Shown: piece after piece, positions 33,850 to 45,654 of the stretch
Numbering within the stretch: position 1 is the stretch's first letter
How the letters are laid out: each line of letters starts with the position of its first letter
Assembly (NCBI GenBank): GCA_936440205.1
Contig: OW387149.1
Location: 4,174,114 to 4,238,113, forward strand
Reading direction: 5' to 3'
Length of the DNA: 64,000 nt
Source of the DNA: Lepidonotus clava
Lineage: Eukaryota > Annelida > Polychaeta > Phyllodocida > Polynoidae
Notes under the pieces: model-generated
Told to the model about the DNA's origin: nothing
Databases searched by the model: none
What the model saw: the letters and a program-made list of their open reading frames with translations, nothing else
Made by a program: the position numbers and the translations under genes

Positions 33850-34122
33850 GCTATATTCCACGATGCGTTCAGTTGCACCTGCATTGCCTCCAATTAGGAA
33901 ACGCAAGTTTACTTGCGTCCAGATACCAACATGTTGGTATCTGGATGCAAGCTTTGATCAATAAAATCAATAGAGAACGCAAGTAGAACTCAAGTAGGAT
34001 GCAAGCTAACTCTATATTCCACTATGCGTTCCTAGAATGCTTACGTTTTGCTTGCATTTCACTTGCGTTCATGTCAATAAACGCAAGTAAAATGATGAAT
34101 GCATCGTGTTATACAGGCTTAA
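33850..34122. mobile_element. family D-like MITE with perfect 24-bp core palindrome
   Basis: Left GGCTATATTCCACGATGCG, a second terminus-like CTATATTCCACTATGCGTTC at about 34010, and right end TGCATCGTGTTATACAGGCTT. The centre 33920-33943 is a perfect palindrome around CCAACATGTTGG with arms CAGATA/TATCTG. The same ACCAACATGTTGG word sits inside the D copies at 37097 and, diverged, 41929. Confidence 0.75.
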
Positions 34123-34334
34123 GAGATATCAATGCTCTAAACTGCACTCTAAGAGATAATCATTATGTATAGGCATTCCAGGGATAAGAATGTTTAGACC
34201 AAGTGGAAAATATATACGTCTGGCAGATTTCTCATGTGTTATTGACTACATTCTGATTAGGTACCTCCTTCCTCTGGGGTAAAAAATATATTACCCTATA
34301 TGACTGCGAGTAGTGGCGTGACAAAGGCCAACCC

Positions 34335-34603
34335 TTTGCCATCCAATTAAAATTATCACCCACACGGCCGAGTAGTGAGTAGTGACATGCTGTACGTACC
34401 CTGTCTCATTTTCAGTATTTTCAACAGCCTTTGAAAAGTGTTTGGGTGATAAAATATAGAAGACCCTTTGGGGTCGTCCTCGGGTGTCTGAACGACCCAT
34501 GAAGATCATACATACCTTGGGCTTCACCCTCGGTATGTGACGAACCCCTCTAGGTCATACAGACACCCTCAGACACCCCCTGTGTGTCTTCTTATATTGA
34601 GAC
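34335..34603. mobile_element. family G palindromic element, copy 3
   Basis: Opposite orientation to copies 4 and 6: the TTATCACCCACACGGCCGAG end and GTACGTACC hairpin come first. Then TTTGGGTGATAAAATATAGA leads into the large hairpin with GTCTGAACGACCCATGA and TAGGTCATACAGACACC. Confidence 0.78.
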
Positions 34604-34962
34604 CAATCATATTACTTGATGTCATGGTTAGGATAGCGTTTCAAAAGCACAATCTATTAGAATGTACTCGTACCCCCTTCTTTATCATGTAATCCATGTA
34701 CACGTTAGCCCACTCTCATTACCTGTATTACCTTCACAGCCCATGGCTTACATAATATCAATGACCACCTATTTGACCTTCCCCCTGCGTACATATCTGC
34801 TTACTGTGTACATCTCACGAGGGAAGTACACACACCTGTATACATTCAGGGCACGTGTCACAATAGGCCTTTACGTAATACCGACTCAATGTCACAGAGC
34901 TTGTCCTTTGAACTGTCTTCCCGGAGGATAACAGGTAATGGTTACCATATCATAATGAAAAG
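34604..34962. other. unassigned
   Basis: No feature recognised between two family G copies. Confidence 0.4.
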
Positions 34963-35222
34963 CACCACGGGGGGTGTCCGAGGGTGGCTGTATGACCCAT
35001 AGGGGAGCGTCACATACTGAGGATGAAGCCCGATGTTTGTATGATTCCCATTGGTCGTACAGCCACCCAAGGACGAACCCTAAGGTCCTTCTTTGTTCTA
35101 TCACCCAAGTATTATTCAAATTATGTTAAAACAACTGATATTGCAGAGCGGTATGTACGGCCTGTCAATATGCTCCACCTCCTGTATGTACCGCTCATCA
35201 ACAGTTCGGGTAATAATGCCTG
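34963..35222. mobile_element. family G palindromic element, copy 4
   Basis: Large hairpin (GTGGCTGTATGACCCATAGG with its complement CCATTGGTCGTACAGCCACC), then CTATCACCCAAG, then the small hairpin GAGCGGTATGTAC ... GTATGTACCGCTC, then CAGTTCGGGTAATAAT. Confidence 0.8.
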
Positions 35223-36030
35223 TAACAGACTAATGCCATTTACAGACTATGGTTCAGTATGTGCATTGAGTCATAGAATGCGCATTCTGTGACAAGTATT
35301 CATATACATAATGGGTATTAGACTAGATATAATTTCTCAGCGTACCCTGCTGGACAAATATTTGCATTGTATGAGTGTTACCTCTGAGAATATAATTGCA
35401 TGGTAATCTGAAAAAAAGAGAGTTTTCTTTTAAATGATTTCCTCTGTTATCGTCAAACATATAACAAGAATCAGAAATCCCCTTTGTAAACTGGCAGTAT
35501 AGTTCAGTTATTGTACAACGTTCAAGTCTAGCCCCATGTGAAAGGTATACAAGCAAGCACCCTGTCAGGTTACATAAATCAATACCTGATATGCTACTAC
35601 AAATCATACATGTATCGCCCATATTTTGTCAAAGGGTCTTTTTCTGGCTACATTAGCGACTAGAGTTGTACAAAACGCTCAGTAGAGATGTCACAATACA
35701 GGTACTGTGTATGTAAAGGAGATATATTCCCCTATCTAGGAACTGCGGAATTGGTGTGTTTTTGGTGTAGAACATAAAACAAAATGTTCCAGTCTTAGCA
35801 GACATGGTAGCATGTTAGTGTCTAATCAATCTTACCTGGCATAGTGCTGGCTTTAAGTTCCTCTCTATACACCATATAGACTACATTCTACATACCGACT
35901 TTGATGATTTACGATGAAAACGAATTCTCTTTTGAATGGTGTACAGGATGTAAGGTTTTGAGCCATAGTTTCAGAGAAAATTGAACACATACAAAATGGG
36001 CATTGTCAAAATGGGCATGTGCATTATAGG
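35223..36030. other. unassigned
   Basis: No gene recognised. A - strand donor-like CCAG/GTAAGATTG occurs near 35837 without a supporting exon. Confidence 0.4.
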
Positions 36031-36255
36031 CTAAAGGGCAATACCCACTTAGAGATTTTTGTGGCAACGGGCGAAGGCAATCTTTAGAGTCAGTGCACAA
36101 ATCGGCTGATTCCTATGATCGCATGTAGGTATACTATATTGAAGTGTGTGTGTTAGATCTAAATCGATGCTAAAATCGGCTGATTCTACGCATAAAATCA
36201 GCCAATTTTAGTGTCAAACAGTCGGCCGATTGTTTAAAAGTGACCTAGTGGGTAT
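36031..36255. mobile_element. family A MITE
   Basis: Left AGGGCAATACCCACTTAGAG, right ACCTAGTGGGTATGGGCT; centre TATTGAAGTGTGTGTGTTAG. The flanks are TAA and TTA, so the duplication has drifted on one side. Confidence 0.85.
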
Positions 36256-36410
36256 GGGCTTTAGTTAAGGCATCACAGAGTGGAATACAGGCTTTAGGCG
36301 TGCAGGGTCGGCTGTTGTAGGCACGCCACACCCCTCTGTAGTCACCCATCCCTGCCACACAATTCACTTAGGTGGTCGTGATTGCTTGTTCAGATATGTG
36401 CCAGTAGCGC

Positions 36411-36612
36411 CTTGGGCTATGTTCCGCTAGCTGGTTTTGGCCACCGGTAATTTATAAATTTCACAAATAATATGCGAAAGACTATAAGTCCTACATATCG
36501 TTTGAAAGAGAATTAAAAGTCCTTTCTTATGGTATCTGATGATTTGCCAGTACTCCCGTTGACGAATTTTGAATCTGGAGTAAAATTGGCTAGTGGAATA
36601 CAGCCTTGAGGC
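36411..36612. mobile_element. family B MITE
   Basis: Left GGGCTATGTTCCGCTAGCTG, right TTGGCTAGTGGAATACAGCC, core TCCTACATATCGTTTGAAAG. Confidence 0.82.
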
Positions 36613-37096
36613 TTAAACAGCAAACACACGTGGCTGTAGCCAACAACCAGTTTTTGAAAAGTTCCTTTCAGTTGGAATTATTATCTCAATTGCGTGATCA
36701 TATGACTTGTCTCTTCTTTTGGGCAGAACACACATCCAGTTATCTGGGTTAACATTTGGGGTATGAAAGGTAAACTGGTATTAGTAAACTATATATGATT
36801 TCACTCTCTGACAACAATGTCATGTGTACAGCCCATTCTATTCTACCCTGTTTCTATTCTGCACAGCGTTGTAATTATAATACACCGACCTACTTTGCTT
36901 AATGTATAGAATGGTACAGTTTATATTCTAAACGTAAAACTATTGAAATGTTTACAGACATTATTTGTTCAAAATGTATGTTTACTGACGACACACCTCC
37001 CCTATCCATATAACAGTTTAATACCAAATACAAAACCTGCAAATCAGGCTATTCGGAATTTTGATGGGCGCTAATAGGTGACAAGCAACAGCTTAA
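36613..37096. other. unassigned
   Basis: No feature recognised. Confidence 0.4.
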
Positions 37097-37374
37097 GGCC
37101 ATATTCCACTATGCAGTAGGTAGCATTTGCGGTACTTTTTTTTAGCCACCACAAGTAGTTTGTGTTTCGGATACCAACATGTTGGAATTCCCTACTGCAA
37201 GCAATCCATAGAAAACCTATATAAAATCATTTGTGGTAGGACCTACTGCAAGCAAATACCGCAAGTATTTCCTATATTCCACCTTGTGCTACCCTTCTGC
37301 AAGCAAGTTTGCGTCAGTTTGCTTACGTTATTTCATGGTACCACAAGCAAATACCGTATAGTGGAATATAGCCT
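37097..37374. mobile_element. family D MITE abutting a family A copy
   Basis: Left GGCCATATTCCACTATGCAG, right CCGTATAGTGGAATATAGCCT, flanked by TAA (37094-37096 and 37375-37377). The second TAA is shared with the family A element that follows directly. Confidence 0.88.
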
Positions 37375-37377
37375 TAA

Positions 37378-37585
37378 AGCTCCATACCCACTAGGAGATT
37401 TTACCGGTGATGGGCGACTGGGAGGATTGGCCAATTCTTATGATTGCCTGTCAGTATGGTATATTGAAATGTGCAGGTTTGATCCGAATCGGTGCTAAAA
37501 TTGGCCGATTCTACTTTTAGAATCGGCCGATGTCAGTGCCGATCCGTCAACCAACTATGTATAAATGTACTAGTGGGTAAGGGCT
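37378..37585. mobile_element. family A MITE sharing a TAA with family D
   Basis: Left AGCTCCATACCCACTAGGAG, right GTACTAGTGGGTAAGGGCT, flanked by TAA on both sides. Confidence 0.87.
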
Positions 37586-38548
37586 TAACTCTTTACATAG
37601 TATAGAAAATTGCCTTTACTCTTTACTATGATCCCCTTGAGGCCCGAGCCATGCTGTAGGATTATTGTGTGTCCTTAGTAACTAACCTAATAGATCCCCT
37701 CAACTCAGTACCCTGCACCTCCTCCTGTGTTCTCTAATCCCCCCTCCCATGTCCCCCACATATCCTGCTCCTCCAGCAACAACATCCCCTCCTCCAAGCT
37801 ACTATAGAGAAGCATAGCCTGGGCTAGGGAGTATTGGAAGTAAAAGGACCAGCGCTTGGTAAAAGGATAGAGGAATGTCGTATTCTGATTAACTCAATCA
37901 TAATTGGTATAATCTATGATCACTGAATAGGGAATATGTCTAAAACAAATATCTACTATAAGACCTTAGATTTTCATAGGATGCTAAATCCTTAAATAGG
38001 TTTCTTCAATACTGTGGTCTCCAACTTATGAAAGGCCATGGACGTGTAGGATTTTGTCCACTATATGCATAAAAATGATTCCTGATTCCCAATCAAATTA
38101 ATCAGATCAGTTACCGGCCCCAGGAATATTGCTACCCTAACATCCATAATAAATAATCAATATCTGCGCAGTGCTGGATTTAGGGTTTGGTGTGGATTCC
38201 AGTCCTTTATCTCTGATAGAAACATAAACATGATTATGTATGTCTTACGTTAGTGGTTAGGATTTTATTTGTTACCTGTTGATAGTTTAATTATTAAAGC
38301 ATTTGATGGACAGTGTGGTGGTTGTTTTCATTTGAGTGTCAAAGTTGTTTAATAATGATATTATATACAAGCAACTAATTAAACCGCAACGACCCACCAA
38401 CCTATCCCCCCTCTCCCTACCCCCACATCCCTCAGCACCCCCTCTCCCCCGCCCGCCCAGCCTTAAGCACCAGGAGGCAGTAAGCAGGCCGAGATCGTAG
38501 ACCACAGGGTGAGGGGGTCTTACTACAGGAGGAGGAAGGAAGGTCTTA
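37586..38548. other. unassigned
   Basis: No gene recognised; a C-rich stretch lies at 38395-38470. Confidence 0.4.
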
Positions 38549-38764
38549 AGCCCCATACCCACTAGGCGACTTTTACACAGTCTGCCGACGTGTCAGCAGT
38601 AAAATCGGCTGACTCCTATGATCCCCTGTATGTAAATCACATTAAAATGTGTGTGTTTGATGTGAGTCAGCACTAAAGTCGGCCGATTCTATCCTTAAAA
38701 GTGGCCAATTTTATAGCCGATTAGTCGGCCGACTGTGTAAAAATCGCCTAGTGGGTATGGGGCT
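38549..38764. mobile_element. family A MITE, clean copy
   Basis: Left AGCCCCATACCCACTAGGCG, right GCCTAGTGGGTATGGGGCT, flanked by TTA on both sides. One of the youngest-looking copies. Confidence 0.92.
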
Positions 38765-38924
38765 TTAGCACTGCTAATTGTGTATAAACGTGGTTACAGG
38801 CCTCCTACGGGGTGATTAGGGGAGTGGAGGAGCCCCTGATTGGGTAATGACAGCCACAATCACCTCCAGGTTTAAAGGACTTAAGGTCTGAACCGCCCAC
38901 CTGAGTATGTGGTAGGGGATGTGT

Positions 38925-40075
38925 TGGATATAAGTAATGAAATAGGCCGGGTTTGAAGTACCCATATTTCCCTAAATATGGTATAGTATAAGTAGTCAAG
39001 TAGATAATATCTTCAAATTGCCATGTGCTTTGACTCTTTTTATCTGATTGGGCAGTGTTAATTATACATAAGTATTAATTTTCTGTAGGAATTAAATACG
39101 ATCTTCACAACACCTGGGTATTGGAGGCGAGGGTGTGTGTGTGTGGGGGGGTGGGTGTATAAGTAATGAAATAGGCCTGTAGTGAAGTACCCATATCTCC
39201 CCAAATATGGTAGAGTATAAGTAGTCAGTCTTCAGAGTGGCGTATGCTTTAAGTGATTGGCCAGTGTAAACTATGATCACATATTGATTCTCCTTAAGGA
39301 TTAGTGACATTCACTAGGCTCGAAGCTCAGGTTCACAACACATTCTTGACTACAACGTAGTAAGATCTTCAGAGTGGCATATCATTTACCTCTCTATTTA
39401 TCTTCAAGGGGTATTTGTAGCATTAATAACACTTATGTCCTTAGTTCCCGTTGGAACATACAAAACCATTGTTGACAACACCTTAGTAGGAGAGGTAATA
39501 AGTAATGCAATATCCTTGTAGTGAAATACCAACATTTCCCCAAATATGGTACAGAATTAGAGCTAAGATCGTAATTAGCGGTATGTATGCTTAAGGTCCC
39601 TTTAAGTGATTACAGTATTCATCCTTTACAAGTTTTATTAATATTCCTTCCGTTGTAAGCTCATGTTGGAGACACACAACGTAATCTTGACAACATCTTA
39701 ACATCTTCAGAGAGTCATCTTGACTTCAAGGTAATTAGTGGATTATACTTTGGCTTTCTTTGAGTGACTGAGCAGTGTTGACTGTGCTCAATTATTGATT
39801 TTCTATAGAAATCAGTAGTGCCCCTTAGCTTCTAAGCTCCCGTTGTAGATACATAATTAATTAAGATACACAACAAAAATCTTGCCAACAACATATAGTA
39901 AGAGCTTTAACATGGCATCTGTTTGGCTCTCTGTTAGTGATTAACCAATGCTAAACGTTCTCTAACACAGTCCCCTACAGGAATTAGTTTTTTCTTTCCA
40001 TTCTACGCTCAAGATAGCTCTGAAATACTTTTTTCAAGATACAGACCACAATCTTGACAAGGACATATCGGTACT
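38925..40075. repeat. old tandem array, about 170-340 bp units
   Basis: The phrases TAAGTAATGAAATAGGCC (38931, 39159, variant 39500), CCCAAATATGG, and TGATTGGCCAGTGTTAAC-type words (39053, 39254, 39610, 39768, 39940) recur in the same order, with TTCTGTAGGAATTA and CACAACAYCTT-like words between. Five degraded units are visible, clearest on the left and fading to the right. Very short frames only. Confidence 0.72.
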
Positions 40076-41240
40076 TACATTGCTATTCCACGTTTTTGTA
40101 GAGGTTAATGTGATATAGGCCTACGTGTGTCTGGATAATTCTTCTCATAGTAGCAAGACTTAGTGAAAAAGAATTTACTTGATTTGTCATAGCATAGTAT
40201 TTGGGATGATGAAATAATTTCGAGTAGATTATTCGAACTATGTTACTGTTTCAGAATAGAATCGTCGTTTTGGAAACGCTGAAAATATTTTGTCCTTCTA
40301 TAGTATATCCTTGATATAATTTGGTAATGTGGTTTGTTTAATTAATACAGAAAATCATCAAATAATTATATTGACACGACCTTTATGTTTTGAGAGCCAT
40401 ACTGATTTTACAGTCGCAGTACATTACACTGACCATAAACAGCGGCGTAAAACAAAAAGAATGGGGGCAATACAAAACAGTCCGATTGTTCATCAATAGT
40501 AAACTGTTTACCATGTCGAACATGAATAGATAGAATTATAGTACCTGGCAGCGGGGCAATTGATGGATACTCTATACTTAGAATTCATCTGTGTCATAGC
40601 CTTAAAGAACAAATGTAAATATGTCACAAAGATACAAGTATTCAATTTAATTGTTTGAAACGATCGCGATTTGAAAGGCTCCAATAAAATAAATGTTGCT
40701 ACTTGCCATTCTTAATTATGAATGAGTATATGTGTGTTATTTATTATTTTATTGTCCCTTGACTTCGCTATTACTCATACATTTTAACTAATACTATTCC
40801 ACCCTTCCTATATAGAAACCTATTAAAGCTAGTGTATTGTCCATGAGGTGGACATAATTTGCCACATTCTAACTCCGATATGGCCACAACAAATTAACGT
40901 CGCCGGATTACATTCTAATGTCACAAAACGCGTCGCCGGCCGTGACGTCGTTAGGCTAAGGGGTGGAGCCCCTAATGTTAGAAATGCACGGACGATACCC
41001 TGGCTTTAAACAAAATGACGACTAGTCGAAACACTAAGTATAGACAGGTGGGAGGGTTTGACAAACAAAAGTTCACCATCTCACAGCATACAAAAACCAC
41101 GGCCACAAAAACTGCACACTGAGTGAGTTTTTATTTACTGTGGTGTGGGCAGGGGGCGGACTCCTCTCAGGAACCTTTCATCTGCCGTCTTCAGGAATCT
41201 TAATTTCTGCAATTTATAGACGTGTCCCGGGGCCAATAGC
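40076..41240. other. unassigned; weak CRE-containing GC patch
   Basis: No gene recognised. At 40895-40960 a small CpG-rich patch carries CGTCGCCGG twice and a CRE-like GTGACGTCG. Too little to call a promoter. Confidence 0.4.
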
Positions 41241-41788
41241 TTAAGGCTCGATTCAACTAGCCGATTTTATTTCTGATTTAAAAAGAAAAGCCAGTTGGAA
41301 TATAAATAAATCATAGAATGTTATATATGATATATGATATATGTAGGAAGCATCGTATTTTACCATAATTACTGCCCAGGCAAGCAGTGACGTAACAGAC
41401 AGGTTCTGTGACCATACTTTTTTGGTTGGTCTGTTACCTGCCCAATTTTCTCATAACAATTATGTTATTTTCTATAAGGATGAGACTTATCAAGACAGAG
41501 CATTATAATAATATCATAATCTGGTGAAGTTGAGACCTAACCAAGACAGAATGTTATAAATACTTTATTTTACGTGAAGTAACATAACCAGAATGTTAGG
41601 TCAGTGCGATGTTGCAATGTTAGGTTCTAAAGACGCTTTTGGGTGCCACAAAAATAACGTAATCAGAACCAAACCAGAACCAAACAGAACGTTATGATGA
41701 CGCTAAAATAGTGTCAAATTCTTGCCTGGGTTGTGAATCTGTAGAAACCAACAGTTATTAGAATCGCCTAGTTGAACACCAGCTTCAG
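41241..41788. mobile_element. family B MITE split by another element
   Basis: The left part (AAGGCTCGATTCAACTAGCC to about 41375) and right part (41731-41788, ending GCCTAGTTGAACACCAGCTT) are the two ends of one family B element, separated by the family H insertion. Confidence 0.75.
41376..41730. mobile_element. family H DNA element, nested
   Basis: Termini CCCAGGCAAG and CTTGCCTGGG are exact inverted repeats; inside are GTAACAGACAGG ... CTGTTACCTG and repeated AACCAGAACCAAA/AGAACGTTATG words. About 355 bp, non-coding. A related sequence lies at 55035. Superfamily not assigned. Confidence 0.75.
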
Positions 41789-41928
41789 GCTATAATCCTT
41801 TTATATTATTTAGGCCGTAGACTGAATGTCAAGCCTAGAGAAGTGGCTCCTAAGGCGGGATAGTTACCCCTGTCTCCATACTCGTGTGGTCTAGGAATAG
41901 AACCGGGCTACCCAGCATTAAGACAAAA

Positions 41929-42225
41929 GGCCATATTCCACTTTGCAACGTTTTCCTCGTGGCTGGGCTTTTACTAGCGGTGTTTGGCCCCACTGCAAGT
42001 AAAAACAAGCACCGCAAGGTGGAATATAAGGTGTTACTTGCTTTGGTACTTGCATTGGTTCTTGCGTTGGATCAACACAAGTGCCACCACAAATGATTTT
42101 ATATAGCTTTTCTACTGAATGCTTGTGATGGCAGATACCAACATGTTCCTTTCTGAAATGCAATTGTTTGCGGTGGCAGATGAACCCACCAGAAACGACC
42201 CCCACCAGGTAGTGGGATTATAGGA
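41929..42225. mobile_element. family D MITE
   Basis: Left AGGCCATATTCCACTTTGCA; internal CCGCAAGGTGGAATATAAGG and GTACTTGCATTGGTTCTTGC; right end degraded (CAGGTAGTGGGATTATAGG). Confidence 0.82.
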
Positions 42226-42244
42226 AAACTACATGAGGATGTGG

Positions 42245-42353
42245 GATGGTGCAGAATACGAGCTGGTAGTAACTAATTTTGGTGCACGAGCCCGAAGGGT
42301 GAGTGCACCAAAATTAGTTACTACCAGTGAGTATTCTGCACCATCCCACCATC
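42245..42353. repeat. 109-bp hairpin palindrome
   Basis: Arms GATGTGGGATGGTGCAGAAT and ATTCTGCACCATCCCACCATC, inner arms GGTAGTAACTAATTTTGGTG and its complement, loop around ACGAGCCCGAAGGGTGAG. It starts 20 bases after a family D element. Confidence 0.88.
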
Positions 42354-42802
42354 CGAGTGTCGTTTTCCTTTTATTATATGTCGAATTTCATCAGTAAATG
42401 CCAAAAATAGCCGAAAATCCATGAATTCAAAGTGTGTGGTATCACAGAATACTAACCGGGCTGCTTGTGCTGCTTCAAGTCGTTGTAAAATGTGCAAAAT
42501 GATGCATTCATGTGAATTTTTGTTAATCTATTGTGCACCCAACGTACTGGAATACCATTTTCGTTATAAATTGAAAAAAAAATCATGAAAATCCGTTGGA
42601 GAGTGCCAAAGTTAGCAGATTAACAACCTCCGATGTTCGCCGTGCGCTTCGCGACCTTCACCTTGGCCCTAGGGCGGACGGCCGTTGCTAGGTAGCGCCG
42701 ACGTAACAACGTAACAATGGGTGATACAATCACTCATGCCTCCTATGCCTATGCCTCCACTGAAGAGCTTATAAATAAAATTCATTGTCATTGTCATTGT
42801 CT
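42354..42802 (+). mobile_element. possible non-LTR retroposon 3' end
   Basis: The stretch ends AAATAAAATTCATTGTCATT with ATTGTC repeated to 42802, which looks like the simple-repeat tail of a LINE or SINE 3' end. No reverse transcriptase frame is visible; the sequence before it is unrecognised. Confidence 0.35.
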
Positions 42803-43157
42803 GATCCCAAAACCTTAGTACACTGAGATGGTCTAGCGGGATGCACGCACCAATGTATAATAAAGGCAGGGCTGAGCCGGGAACATTCTGTCACTGCTCA
42901 CGACCCATCCGCGCACAACAGGAGGCCTCAGGAAGAATGCCTTCACTTCGGGAGCGCGGACCTAACAGTAAACACCTGACCACTCTGTCCCCGCTCCCAC
43001 ACAGTCTACTCTCTAAGGGGTGCCTCAGGGAGAATGACGCTGTAGCAGCCCCATCAGCCAGGTTAGTATTCTATCAGGGCGTGCGGTACACTCTGACATA
43101 CCAAATCACGCGTAACAAGGCATCATCGCCTAGTACACGTGCACCGACGTATAATAA
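42803..43157. other. unassigned, small internal duplication
   Basis: Phrases like CACGCACCAATGTATAATAAA (42844) and GTGCACCGACGTATAATAAA (43139), and GAGGCCTCAGGAAGAATG and GTGCCTCAGGGAGAATGA, occur twice. A 152-codon + strand frame begins at 42841 but runs into the MITE at 43158 and is not supported. Confidence 0.45.
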
Positions 43158-43466
43158 ATGGCCTTATTACACTATGCGGCAGGTAATTATTCACATTGTG
43201 TCCCAGTACCCAACGCTTCTGATTCGCGTTCAGGCCAAATTACACGATGTGTTGGACCCATTGCAAAGTATTTTACTGGGCATTTTGGGGTCATGTTGAG
43301 GGTCGTGTTGAAGGTTGCATTGGGTCATGTTGGCTCAGGTTTGGTTGCATTTGTGAAATTTTGCTATATCACACTACACGCTGGGTGCTTTGGTACACAT
43401 CGACTGTTCGCGTTGGGGCAAAATTGCCAAAACGCAAAGCACTCAATGCATAGTGTAATATGGCCT
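43158..43466. mobile_element. family E MITE
   Basis: Left ATGGCCTTATTACACTATGC, right GCATAGTGTAATATGGCCT, flanked by TAA. Family E differs from B to D in having TTACACTA instead of TTCCACTA. Confidence 0.8.
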
Positions 43467-44752
43467 TAAGTGACATTTTATTTCCCTGCCATTACCACCA
43501 CCACCTCCTCCTCCCACCTCCCTTAACAACCAAAACCAACCAGTCCCATCATACAGTTCTGTTTTAATAGCCTCCCCTCCGTCTTAAATTCTGAACTCTT
43601 GTTCTGTCTACTTAATTGGGTCACATTGGTTCCCGTTGGCTTGCGTTGTATTTCAAACATCATATTGGTAAAATAACACAAATCAGATATGTTGGGTGCT
43701 GGGACCCAACACAAACATAGACTCAAAGCGTAGTGTAATATGGCCTTAAGTGACATTTTATCCCCTTCCATTACCACCACCACCGCCTCCCACCTCCCTT
43801 AACAACCAGAACCAACCAGTCCGATCATAGAGTTCTGTTTTAATAGCCTCCCCTCCGTCAACATTGGTCCTATAAGTCCCACTTCTAAACACTGTGATTA
43901 GACCGAGGCATTTGGGGTGGTTATTTTTAGCCACTGGTGTCTGGAAGGACGTGTTGCTGGGAGAATTAACCGCCACTTAATCTGAAAACATGGCCGATAT
44001 CCGGGGGGTGTTTAGTGTACACACATAGATGCTGTTAAATCCAAACATTAATCATTCTAATCCTAATAGTCTATGGGCTATTATGCATGCTCACAGGCCA
44101 TCGCTTGAGATCTAGAGTCTGTGGTATACTTAATCAAGTGTCTGTACGGATTATAAAACGTTAACTGTCTTAAATTCTGAACTTTTGTTCTGTCTGCTTA
44201 ATTGGGTCACATTGGTTGGCGTTGGCTTGCTTTTTTTCAAACATGTTGGCAAAATAACACAAATCAGACACGTTGGATGCGGGGACCTGACACAAACGTA
44301 GACTCAACGCTTAGTGTAATATGGCCTTAAGTGACATTTTATTTCCGGCCACCACCACCACCTCCTCCCACCTCCCTTAACAACCAGAACCAACCAGTCC
44401 GATCATACGGTTATGTTTTAATAGCCTCCCCTCCGTCAACATTGGTCCTATAAGTCCCATTTCTAAACACTGTGATTAGATGGAGGCATTTGGGGTGGTT
44501 ATTTTTAGCCACTGGTGTCTGGAAGGACGTGTTGCTGGGAGAATTAACCGCCACTTAATCTGAAAACATGGCCGATATCCGGGGGCGTTTAGTGTACACA
44601 CCTAGACGTTGTTAAATCAGACTTTAATCATTCTAATCCTAATAGTTTATGGGCTAGTATGTATGCTCACAGACTATTGCTTGGGATCTAGAGTTTGTGG
44701 TATACTTAATCAGGTGCACCTGTCTGTACGCATTATAAAACGTTAACTGTCT
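43464..44752. repeat. tandem duplication, about 585-bp unit, two and a part copies
   Basis: CCTTAAGTGACATTTTA occurs at 43464, 43742 and 44326; CTTAAATTCTGAACT at 43583 and 44169 (586 apart). Units 2 and 3 are nearly identical over GTCAACATTGGTCCTATAAG, GGCATTTGGGGTGGTTATTT and GGAAGGACGTGTTGCTGGGA. Unit 1 lacks about 300 bases. Each unit includes the right end of a family E element, so the duplication came after that insertion. Confidence 0.92.
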
Positions 44753-45436
44753 ATAACATTACACTCTTGTTCTGTCTTCTAATCAATATTGATGATGCGT
44801 AAAGAATTGAAAAATACATGAGTCATGAACATATCCCTCAGTTAGTTTCGCCAAAGACTTTCCATATATCTTGATGGTCCGTGGTTGCACCTGGATACGT
44901 GTGCAAGTGCTGTTTGGCACTGCTACATTGATTAGAAACCATAATCATAACTATACTTATATTAACAGTAGAAATTTCACGTATCTCTAAAGTGATTATA
45001 AAGCATTCAGTGTCTACGGTTCTTTCCTTTCATTATGTCTTCTTAATTATATTGATGATACATAAGAATTGAAGGCACATAAATAATAATTAATCGTTTA
45101 GGCATCATAATGCTTTAATGAAAGTGGCTGCATTTCAGTACAAGTGATATTCAGTAATGCTTCAGTCGTTGTAATGTGAACGTATACTCTTTATTGTTAC
45201 AGGGGAATTATGTATTATTACAGTAGAATTTATATCTTGAAATATGTCCATGATAACATTGCATCCACTTTGATTTTACACCGACTGTTATCGTCAGGAT
45301 AATACCATGTAGATTTTAGTCAGGAGGAAGGACAGGACACGTGTTTTGGGACGCCACTAACTGTCATGCTATTCTATTAAGCCTAGATTGGGGGAAATCG
45401 AAGCCATCAACAGAGTCTTAATTCAATCATGGCTGC
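44753..45436. other. unassigned
   Basis: A weak repeat of TGTCTTCTAATCAATATTGATGA at 44775 occurs near 45032. Nothing else recognised. Confidence 0.4.
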
Positions 45437-45654
45437 TCAAGGCCGGATTCCACTAGCCGATTTTACTCCCGGTTTTGTAAATCGGCAGTGCGTGTGAGGG
45501 CCTATTAAAGACATGTTACATGTCATTAGAACGGGATTTCAATTCTCTTTCAAATGATATGTATGATGTATGGCCTTTTATAATAATACCGGAGGAAAGT
45601 CATGAAACGCAAAATCATTGGCATTCAGAATCCCCTCGTGGAATACAGGCTTTG
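45437..45654. mobile_element. family B MITE
   Basis: Left AAGGCCGGATTCCACTAGCC, right CCCTCGTGGAATACAGGCTTT, core ATGTTACATGTCATTAGAAC and TTTCAAATGATATGTATGA. Confidence 0.87.

Noticed and set aside
42841-43299. 152-codon + strand frame
   Set aside because: Runs from a small duplication into a MITE; no domain, no splice or promoter support.
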